A stretch of DNA of 64,000 bases from QHXN01 sp963785125. GTDB taxonomy: Bacteria > Acidobacteriota > Blastocatellia > Pyrinomonadales > Pyrinomonadaceae. The stretch covers positions 142,587 to 206,586 of the forward strand of contig CAWATU010000005.1 of the NCBI GenBank assembly GCA_963785125.1, written 5' to 3'. The notes beneath the pieces are model-generated. The model saw only the letters and a list, made by a program, of their open reading frames with translations. It did no database searches and was not told the DNA's origin. The translations under genes were made by a program, and so were the position numbers. This document shows, piece after piece, positions 50,185-56,755 of the stretch; within the stretch, counting starts at the first letter, position 1, and the number at the start of each line of letters is the position of its first letter.

Positions 50185-51039
50185 ATGCCTGAAGAACGAC
50201 CGACAGAGTCAACGCGCGACCGTGTACGCGCGCTCGTACGCGAGGTGCTCGCCAACGCCGCGCCGGCCGAAGAGGACGGCGCCGCCGCGCAGTCTGCTCC
50301 TTCTGCGGCCGAGCCCCGGCCGCGAACAGATGCGGGCGGCCCGCCGCTCGCTCGCGTCATCAACGTCGCACCCGTCGCCGCGGAGAAGCCCGCCGCGGCC
50401 GAGAAGGACTACGAGCGCGACGAGTCTTCCAAGAGCGTCATCACCGAGGACGACGTGCGGGGCCTGCCCGAGGGCTCGCGCCTGCGCGTCGCCGAAACGG
50501 CGAGGCTCACGCCGCTCGCCGCCGACCTCGTCCGCGAGCGCCGCATCGGGCTCGTCCGACGCGTCCCGCGCCGCGGCTCGCGCGCTGAAAGAATAGTCGC
50601 CGTCGGCGCAGACCACGGCGGCTTCCCTTTGAAGGAAGAACTGAAAGGCTTGCTGACGGAGCTGGGCCACCGCGTGCGCGACTTCGGCACGAACTCGACG
50701 GACGCGGTCGATTACCCCGACTTCGCGCACGCGGTCGCGCGCGCCGTCTCGGAAGGCGAGGCCGACCTCGGCATCGTCATCGACGGCGCGGGCGTCGGCT
50801 CCGCCATGACGGCCAACAAGGTCCCCGGTGTCCGGGCCGCCGCCTGCTACTCCGTCAAAGTCGCCGTCAACTCCCGCGAGCACAACGGCGCCAACGTCCT
50901 CACGTTGGGCAGCGGCACCATCACCAGCGAGGAGATGCGCGACATCGTCCGCGCCTGGCTCTCCGCCGACCTCACCGAAGACCGCCACAAACGCCGCGTC
51001 GCCAAAATCGACGCCGTCGAGCGTCAGTACAGGAGTTAA
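50185..51039 (+). CDS. rpiB: RpiB-like sugar-phosphate isomerase with N-terminal targeting-type helix
   Basis: 284 residues, almost twice a normal RpiB (about 150). Residues 9-26 ('STRDRVRALVREVLANAA') form a short amphipathic helix followed by a Pro/Ala linker, the build of microcompartment encapsulation peptides. A small domain with 'ITEDDVRGLPEGSRLRV' and 'LTPLAADLVRERRI' follows (about 86-130); similar segments occur on several metabolosome enzymes. The RpiB domain (136-284) has 'VGADHGGFPLKEEL', but the usual catalytic 'CGTG' Cys is Asp ('VIDGAG'). Substrate may therefore differ from ribose 5-phosphate. deoC starts 7 nt downstream. The ATG at 50185 begins just before the helix. Confidence 0.85.
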   Translation: MPEERPTESTRDRVRALVREVLANAAPAEEDGAAAQSAPSAAEPRPRTDAGGPPLARVINVAPVAAEKPAAAEKDYERDESSKSVITEDDVRGLPEGSRLRVAETARLTPLAADLVRERRIGLVRRVPRRGSRAERIVAVGADHGGFPLKEELKGLLTELGHRVRDFGTNSTDAVDYPDFAHAVARAVSEGEADLGIVIDGAGVGSAMTANKVPGVRAAACYSVKVAVNSREHNGANVLTLGSGTITSEEMRDIVRAWLSADLTEDRHKRRVAKIDAVERQYRS

Positions 51040-51046
51040 AGTCATC

Positions 51047-51943
51047 ATGGCTTATTCACAGAACGGGGATTTCGAGCGGCTGGTCGAGCAGATTACGGAT
51101 GTGATCGTGGCGCGGCTGAACGGTGACGGGGCGGGGGAGGACGGGGCGTGCGGGTGCGGGAGCACGTGCTTTAACCGTTGCCCGGAGCGTATGCAGCGGG
51201 TGGTGGACGCGGGGGCGGCGCGCATCGGCGTTATCCTCGGCGACGCGGCGACGGCGAGGGATTGGGCGAGTCTGGTCGATCACACGCTCCTCAAACCCGA
51301 GGCGACCGAGGCCGACATCACGCGCCTGTGCGAGGAGGCGGCCCGCCACGGCTTCGCGAGCGTGTGCGTGAACCCCGCTTGGGTGAAGACCTCGGCGTGC
51401 GTGCTGCGCGGGTCGGGCGTGCCGGTCTGCACGGTGGTCGGGTTCCCTCTGGGCGCGACGCTGCCGGACGTGAAGGCGTATGAGACGCGACGCGCCATCT
51501 TCGACGGCGCGCGCGAGATCGACATGGTCATCAACATCGGCGCTTTGAAGAGCGGCGACGACTGCGCCGTCGAGTATGACATCCGCTCGGTCGTCGAGGC
51601 CGCGCACGAGTCGGGCGTGCTGGTGAAGACCATCATCGAGACGGCGCTCCTCACCGACGACGAGAAGGTGCGCGCCTGTCTCGCGGCGAAGCGCGCGGGC
51701 GCCGACTTCGTCAAGACCTCGACGGGGTTCGCCAAGTCGGGCGCGACCGTGGCGGACGTGGCGCTGATGCGGCGCACCGTGGGGCCGGACCTCGGCGTGA
51801 AAGCCTCGGGCGGCGTGAAGGGCATCGAGGACGCGCGCGCGATGGTCGAGGCCGGCGCGACGCGCATCGGCGCCTCGGTCGGCGTCAAGATCGCGCAGGA
51901 GGCCGCGGGCGTGAAGACGACCGCCTCGGCCGCCGCGTACTGA
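51047..51943 (+). CDS. deoC: Deoxyribose-phosphate aldolase with encapsulation-peptide-like N-terminus
   Basis: 298 residues; about 75 more than a plain DERA. It splits deoxyribose 5-phosphate into glyceraldehyde 3-phosphate and acetaldehyde. Schiff-base Lys K223 in 'FVKTSTGFAKSG' and the proton-relay K252 in 'VKASGGVKG' are present, with 'VDHTLLKPEAT' opening the barrel. Residues 8-24 ('DFERLVEQITDVIVARL') are an amphipathic helix like encapsulation peptides. A cysteine cluster C35, C37, C41, C45 follows. AGGAG lies 11 nt before the ATG. Coupled to rpiB. Acetaldehyde is volatile and toxic, a usual reason for encapsulation. Confidence 0.92.
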   Translation: MAYSQNGDFERLVEQITDVIVARLNGDGAGEDGACGCGSTCFNRCPERMQRVVDAGAARIGVILGDAATARDWASLVDHTLLKPEATEADITRLCEEAARHGFASVCVNPAWVKTSACVLRGSGVPVCTVVGFPLGATLPDVKAYETRRAIFDGAREIDMVINIGALKSGDDCAVEYDIRSVVEAAHESGVLVKTIIETALLTDDEKVRACLAAKRAGADFVKTSTGFAKSGATVADVALMRRTVGPDLGVKASGGVKGIEDARAMVEAGATRIGASVGVKIAQEAAGVKTTASAAAY

Positions 51944-52019
51944 GGGTCTCGGCCACCGAACGTCCGCAGACAAACATCCTTTTGTAACAGTAAGAGAACC
52001 GTTCCCGCGCCGCGCGCGC

Positions 52020-52049
52020 TTGAAACCCACGGCGCTTTGCGTCTATGCT
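52020..52049 (+). promoter_or_regulatory. Putative sigma-70 promoter of glgC
   Basis: TTGAAA (52020-52025), an 18-nt spacer and TATGCT (52044-52049). A start near 52056 would leave a leader of about 37 nt. Pattern match only. Confidence 0.45.
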
Positions 52050-52092
52050 CGCGTTAATCGATTTTCCAAATAAAACAGGGAAGGTGTGAGCC

Positions 52093-53391
52093 ATGGCTCC
52101 GAAGAGGCCGAACATTCTGGCTGTGATTCTGGGCGGGGGTGCGGGCACCCGCCTGTCGCCGCTGACGCTCTTACGCTCGAAGCCGGCCGTGCCGCTCGGC
52201 GGCAAGTACCGGCTCATCGACATTCCCATCTCGAACTGCATCAACTCGGACATCCTCAAGATATTCGTGCTGACGCAGTACAACTCCGCGAGCTTGAACA
52301 AGCACATCGCGACGACCTATCGCTTCTCGCAGTTCTCGAACGGCTTCGTCGAGATTCTCGCCGCCGAGCAGACGCCGCAGAACCCGCAGTGGTTCCAGGG
52401 CACGGCCGACGCCGTCCGACAGGTGCTGCCGCACATGTTGGACTGGGGCATCGACACGCTGCTGATACTCTCCGGCGACCATCTCTACCGGATGGACTAC
52501 CGCAGGTTCATCGCGCGCCACTTCGAGACCGAGGCCGACGTGACCATCTCGGTCATCCCGTTCGGGCGCGATCAGGCCGAGGACTTCGGCCTGATGAAGA
52601 TGGAGCCGACGGGCCGCATCATCGAGTTCCGCGAGAAGCCCAGGGGCGAAGCGCTCGAAGAGATGAGGGTGGACACGACGCCCTTCGGCCTCTCGGCCGA
52701 GGAGGCACAGCGGCGGCCGTTCCTCGCCTCGATGGGCATCTACGTCTTCAAGTTCGACTGGCTGGTCGAGCTGCTGGCGAAAGACCCGACCTGGAACGAC
52801 TTCGGCAAGCAGGTCATCCCGGCCGCCATCGAGAGCAGCAACGTGCAGGGCTACCTCTTCGACGACTACTGGGAAGACATCGGAACCATCGCCGCTTTCC
52901 ATCAGGCCAATCTTGATTTGACGGCGGTCGTGCCGAAGTTCAACCTCTTCGACACGGACGCGCCGGTCTTCACGCGCGCGCGGTATCTGCCGCCATCGAA
53001 GATCAACAACTGCCAGATCAACAGCTCCATCGTCTCCGAAGGGTGCATCCTCACGCGCGCCGTCATCAACCGTTCGCTCATCGGCGTGCGTACGCGCATC
53101 GACTTCGGCGCGAGCATCGACGCCACCTACGTGATGGGCGCCGACTACTACCAGTCCATCGAAGAGATGGAGGCCGACGTGCGCAAGGGCGTCCCGCGCA
53201 TCGGCATCGGCGAGGGCTCGACCATCCGCAACGCCATCGTGGACAAGAACGCGCGCATCGGGTCGGGCGTCCGGCTCCTCAACGAGCGCGGCCTCACCGA
53301 CGAGGCTGCCCCCGACGGGAGCTGGTTCATCCGCGACGGCATCATCATCGTCCCCAAGAACGGCATCGTCCGCGATGGCACCGTCGTCTGA
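52093..53391 (+). CDS. glgC: Glucose-1-phosphate adenylyltransferase
   Basis: 432 residues. It makes ADP-glucose for glycogen and sets the rate of that pathway. Motifs: 'GGGAGTRLSPLTLLRSKPAVPLGG' (in part; nucleotide and regulatory site), 'LSGDHLYRMDY' (catalytic Asp), 'IEFREKP' (Glc-1-P Lys) and 'DDYWEDIGT'. The left-handed beta-helix C-terminus ('SIVSEGCILTRAVINRSLIG') resembles the plant/cyanobacterial type, which is 3-phosphoglycerate-regulated; the regulation here is inferred. GGAAGGTG precedes the ATG. It ends at a terminator. treS elsewhere in the window draws on the same sugar pool. Confidence 0.96.
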   Translation: MAPKRPNILAVILGGGAGTRLSPLTLLRSKPAVPLGGKYRLIDIPISNCINSDILKIFVLTQYNSASLNKHIATTYRFSQFSNGFVEILAAEQTPQNPQWFQGTADAVRQVLPHMLDWGIDTLLILSGDHLYRMDYRRFIARHFETEADVTISVIPFGRDQAEDFGLMKMEPTGRIIEFREKPRGEALEEMRVDTTPFGLSAEEAQRRPFLASMGIYVFKFDWLVELLAKDPTWNDFGKQVIPAAIESSNVQGYLFDDYWEDIGTIAAFHQANLDLTAVVPKFNLFDTDAPVFTRARYLPPSKINNCQINSSIVSEGCILTRAVINRSLIGVRTRIDFGASIDATYVMGADYYQSIEEMEADVRKGVPRIGIGEGSTIRNAIVDKNARIGSGVRLLNERGLTDEAAPDGSWFIRDGIIIVPKNGIVRDGTVV

Positions 53392-53410
53392 AGAAGAAGG
53401 AACAGGGGCA

Positions 53411-53447
53411 AAGGGGAAGGGAGGCCATGCGTCAATCCCTTCCCCTT
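53411..53447 (+). terminator. Terminator after glgC, 12-bp perfect stem
   Basis: Purine-rich arm 53411-53422 pairs perfectly with 53436-53447 around a 13-nt loop, about 20 nt after the glgC stop and just before the end of the convergent locus. Confidence 0.75.
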
Positions 53448-53460
53448 CCTCTGTACTCTC

Positions 53461-54355
53461 TTACGGCTGCTGACCCGCGACGAGGAATACGTCCCACGCC
53501 CAGCGCCCGAGTTGCGCGTCCCGCATGTCTTTGACCTTCGCGCGGTAGCGGAATTGGTTGCCGTGGCGGTCGGTGCGCTTCGACTCCTTGTAGTCGAGCG
53601 AGATGGACTTCAGTCCGAGCGCGGGCAGCGTGTGCAACTCCGCGGGCTGCTAAATGCCGTCGTGGCTGGTGTCTTGCCACAGCCGGAGGTGTGCGAAGAC
53701 GGTGTCGCGCTTGTTGATGATGCCGTCGGAGTTGCCGCCGTTGTGCGGCCTATCGAACTCGGCCAGCGCGAGGAAGCCCTGGCGCTCCGCTCCTGCGGGT
53801 GGCGCGGGCTGCGGCGTCAGGTTGCCGAACAACTCCCCGCCGTTATCAATCGTCCCGTTGCCGTTGCGGTCGAGCGCGAGCCACGCGTTGGTCGAGGAGG
53901 CCGCCGTCCAGGCCAGCCTGATCTTCTCACCGCTCCCGTAGAAGTCGAACAGCACTCCGCCGCCGGCGCCGGTCAGGCTGAAGCCCCTCCCGTCAACGTC
54001 AACGAGGATCGGGCTCGCGGGTATTCGCTGACAGCAGGAGCCCGCCGCCTCGTACCCCCACGGGCAGCCGGAGCCGGGGTACAGGCAGTAATCGACGGGG
54101 AACGCATCCCCCGTCGAGGCGTCGCAGCCCGGGGCGGGGCACTCTTCTGGTTTGATAGGCCAGACACTGCCCGCTGTTGCCACACCCGCCGGAGGGGAAG
54201 ACGGCTTGCCGGGGTGGCAGACCATCCCCGCAGTCAAGAGGACAGTTCTGAACAATCCCCACATGACCCCACATACATCCGGCAACGCTGTGGCAGCCAC
54301 AGTCGTCCGGCGCGGCCGCTGGCGATGACGGTGCCGGGGCCTCAACCGGTGCCAA
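53461..54355 (-). pseudogene. Decayed Cys-rich secreted protein with in-frame stop
   Basis: The minus-strand frame encodes 'ILVDVDGRGFSLTGAGGGVLFDF', 'WLALDRNGNGTIDNGGELFGNL' and 'DTVFAHLRLWQDTSHDGI', an EF-hand-like motif set I associate with secreted acidobacterial proteins. Here a TAG (53650-53652) interrupts it. Reading on in the same frame gives 62 more codons of clearly conserved type ('LHTLPALGLKSISLDYKESK', 'FRYRAKVKDMR', 'GRWAWDVFLVAG') to a TAA at 53461. Upstream the Cys-rich part is split over two frames ('PDDCGCHSVAGCMWGHVG' in one, 'CPAPGCDASTGDAFPVDYC' in another). The gene appears broken at least twice. Stop-codon readthrough or sequencing error are the alternatives. Confidence 0.6.
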
Positions 54356-54359
54356 GTAA

Positions 54360-54388
54360 GGAAGCCCGCAAGATGCTTGCGGGCTTCC
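54360..54388 (-). terminator. Hairpin between two decayed minus-strand genes
   Basis: A perfect 13-bp stem (54360-54372 with 54376-54388) around ATG, 14 nt beyond the last base of the upstream minus-strand frame. It could be its terminator, or part of an interrupted larger gene. Confidence 0.6.
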
Positions 54389-54397
54389 ACGAGTTGC

Positions 54398-55105
54398 TCA
54401 CCTAGAATAAGGCGCCCGGCTCGATGAGCACGCCGAGCGCCTGACTTGACCTGCATCCTCCCGCGCCGTTCTTCTGCTTCGGGGCATTCGAGGAAATTCT
54501 CTTGGGAGGGGGAGTGTGCCGTTACGCCCCCAGCGGCCCGTGCTGTCGCCGAATCTTATGGCCAACACCCCGCACTCAACCCTCTTCGGGTCATCCCAAT
54601 CCTTCAACTCGTCCCGGTGATACTCATAAGCCTTCGTGCTCTGCGCGCTGGGCCTTATCGTGATGCTCTCGCCCGGCATAATCGGCACGTCCCCGGGCTC
54701 GACCGGCGTCTCCGGGAAGAACAAATCTTTCCTCCCGTACTGCATGCCTATGGACAACGGGGGGCCGCCGTCGTAGACATCCGGCAGGTCGAGAGATAAC
54801 GCGACGTAGTAGATCGGCTTGGTGCCGGTGTTCTTCACCTCCACGTCTAACTCGCGCAGCCATTTCTTATTCTTCGAGTCTTTGAACGACTTGTCGCTCT
54901 TGAGCTTCACCTTGATGGGTAGGCGCTCAGGTATCTCGACCTTGAACTCCCGCTCGTCCTGGGCAGAAGCAGCCGCGCCATCGTTTTGAGGGTGCGCGCC
55001 GCTTGCGCCAAAGCCGAAGAAGGCAACAAACGACAACAAGAAGAAGGCGATCAAGGGAACGAAGTTCTGACGACGGGGTAACCGGCGGAAGCTGTGAGCG
55101 TTCGT
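54398..55105 (-). CDS. Exported protein with N-terminal beta domain; damaged start and C-terminus
   Basis: A signal peptide ('PLIAFFLLSFVAFFGFGASG') leads to a beta domain with 'VEIPERLPIKVKLKSDKSF', 'ELDVEVKNTGTKPIYYVALSL' and 'YGRKDLFFPETPVEPGDVPI', a CARDB-like layout. No ATG/GTG fits. The basic signal-peptide start and a good AAGGAG both point to ACG at 55105 ('NAHSFRRLPRRQNFVP' follows); a TTG at 55054 would cut off the basic region. Near the C-terminus the frame turns Arg-rich; another frame ends more naturally at 54402 ('ALGVLIEPGALF'). Together with the next locus this looks like a decaying pair. Function unknown. Confidence 0.55.
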   Translation of the reverse strand, partial: TNAHSFRRLPRRQNFVPLIAFFLLSFVAFFGFGASGAHPQNDGAAASAQDEREFKVEIPERLPIKVKLKSDKSFKDSKNKKWLRELDVEVKNTGTKPIYYVALSLDLPDVYDGGPPLSIGMQYGRKDLFFPETPVEPGDVPIMPGESITIRPSAQSTKAYEYHRDELKDWDDPKRVECGVLAIRFGDSTGRWGRNGTLPLPREFPRMPRSRRTAREDAGQVRRSACSSSRAPYSR

Positions 55106-55242
55106 GGCAGCTCTCCTTTCGAGAGGTTGGTGAGCCTGGCGGAGCCCATGAAGACCGAAGCTTTGAGGTGTGGGGCGAGTCGCGTGACAGCCGACTTATA
55201 CGCCCGCAGCTACTTACAGTCAATAGGTGAGCGCGACAGACA

Positions 55243-55290
55243 AACGAGGAGGCAGGAGAGTTTTAACTATTACTCTCCTGCCTCCTCGTT
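55243..55290. terminator. Perfect 19-bp hairpin
   Basis: Arms 55243-55261 and 55272-55290 are perfect complements; 10-nt A/T-rich loop. It lies 30 nt after the stop of the VWFA gene on the minus strand and upstream of the decayed locus. The rest of the interval 55106-55319 shows no gene. Confidence 0.8.
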
Positions 55291-55319
55291 AGGAACCGCT
55301 AAGCCGCTACCTCTTTAAC

Positions 55320-56681
55320 TCAGTCCTCATTCGTCCCGCCGAACGGGTCGAAGTTGCGGCGTAGCACGGGCGCCGGTCGGCGCGTGTTGGTGTTGCCCTG
55401 CGCGGTGGTGGCGTCGGGTGTCGAGCCGCCGTCGGGGCGGTAGACGTAGCTGTCACGCGCGCGGACGACGAGGTTGGGACGGCGAACGCGGACGCGTATC
55501 TGGCGCCGCTCGTCGGCCTGCGCCTGGCGCGCGGGGTAGTAGCCGAGGCTGTACTGGCGCCGCAGCTCCTCTGCGATGTTGGTGAACGCCTGCTCGATGT
55601 AGTTGAGGTCCCGCGCGTCGTGGTGGCGCCCGCCGGTCGCCTCCGCGAGACGGCGCAGGTACTCGGCGCCGCGCTGGTAGTCCTCGCGCGTCGTCCCCGC
55701 GCCACCGCCGCCGCCACCGTTGCCGCCGCCGATCCTCACGTTGCCGCCGCCGAGGATGATGCCGCCGAGGATGTCGCCCCAGCCGGGGTTACGCCCGCCC
55801 CTGCGACGCGGGTAGCGGTTCCGCCCCGGCCAGCCGCCACCGCCACCGCCGTTGTTCACGTTGCCGTCCAACGTGTCGTACTGGATGGGGTAGATCATCG
55901 CGTCCAGCTCGGCCGCCTCTTCGAGCGTGCTCTCGAAGCTGGCCTGCCCGCTCGAACTGTCCACGCCGTCGGTGAAGAGGACGACGGCCTTGCGCCCCTG
56001 AATGCGGCGGAGCTGGTCGTTGATGACGAGATCGACGGCGTCGTAGAGGCGCGTGCCGCCGCCGGTGTGCGTGCGGCGGATGGCCGCGCGCAGTTGGTTG
56101 CGGTCGTTCGTCGCTTCGGAGAGGACGCGCACCTGTTCGTCGAAGGAGACGACGATGACGCGGTCGGCCGGGCGGAGCTGGTCGAGGAAGGCGATGGCCG
56201 CGTCCTGTATGTCTTCGAGCTTGAAGCGGGTCGAGCCCGACGTGTCGATGACGAGCGCGACGGTGAAGGGCTGCTCGACGGGGGCGAAGTAGGCGATGCG
56301 CTGCTCGACGCCGTCCTCAAGGACGCGGAAGTCCTCCTGGCGCAGACCGCCGATAAAGCGGCCATCGCGGTCGAGGACGGAGACGGGCACGGTCACGAGC
56401 GAGGCGTTGACGCGCACGACCTCGTCCTCATCCACCTCCTCAGAGACCTCGCCGCCGCGCGTCTGTGCGGGAGGCGCAGAGGGCGCAGGCCGCCCGGCCT
56501 CCAGCGTGGGCCGCCGCGCCGGGGGCGTCGTCGCGGGGGCCGGAGTCCTCGTCGTCGCAGGCGCGGGCTGCGCGGCAGGCGTCTGACCGACGCGGCGCGG
56601 GCGCGTCTGCGCGAACGTCAACGGCGCGGCCAAAGACGCTAGCAGAACGAGGGTCAAAGTCAGGCGTGCGGGCATTCTCAT
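55320..56681 (-). CDS. Exported VWFA-related acidobacterial protein with Gly/Arg-rich insert
   Basis: 453 residues. The ATG at 56681 (GGAG upstream) opens a signal peptide. A long Pro/Ala/Thr linker precedes 'VVRVNASLVTVPVSVLDRDG' and the VWA domain with MIDAS 'VIDTSGSTRF'. Within the last third a low-complexity insert (about residues 270-335: Gly runs, 'RNRYPRRRGGRNPGWGD', more Gly runs) interrupts the domain before 'LRRLAEATGGRHHDARDL' and 'RQYSLGYYPAR'. It shares the acidobacterial VWFA pattern with the protein at 45846. The insert could be a flexible or nucleic-acid-binding loop. The role outside the cell is unknown. Confidence 0.85.
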   Translation of the reverse strand: MRMPARLTLTLVLLASLAAPLTFAQTRPRRVGQTPAAQPAPATTRTPAPATTPPARRPTLEAGRPAPSAPPAQTRGGEVSEEVDEDEVVRVNASLVTVPVSVLDRDGRFIGGLRQEDFRVLEDGVEQRIAYFAPVEQPFTVALVIDTSGSTRFKLEDIQDAAIAFLDQLRPADRVIVVSFDEQVRVLSEATNDRNQLRAAIRRTHTGGGTRLYDAVDLVINDQLRRIQGRKAVVLFTDGVDSSSGQASFESTLEEAAELDAMIYPIQYDTLDGNVNNGGGGGGWPGRNRYPRRRGGRNPGWGDILGGIILGGGNVRIGGGNGGGGGGAGTTREDYQRGAEYLRRLAEATGGRHHDARDLNYIEQAFTNIAEELRRQYSLGYYPARQAQADERRQIRVRVRRPNLVVRARDSYVYRPDGGSTPDATTAQGNTNTRRPAPVLRRNFDPFGGTNED

Positions 56682-56755
56682 GGCATTTTCTCCGGGCGGC
56701 GCAGGCTTGCGCCACCCTTTGACGTGCTTGGCGCCCCCACAGATGCCAAGTTTTT

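Noticed and set aside
49479..53391. Microcompartment shell gene near rpiB/deoC
   Set aside because: I looked for BMC-H/BMC-P type proteins on both strands; hpt and glgC flank the pair and no shell-like sequence is present.
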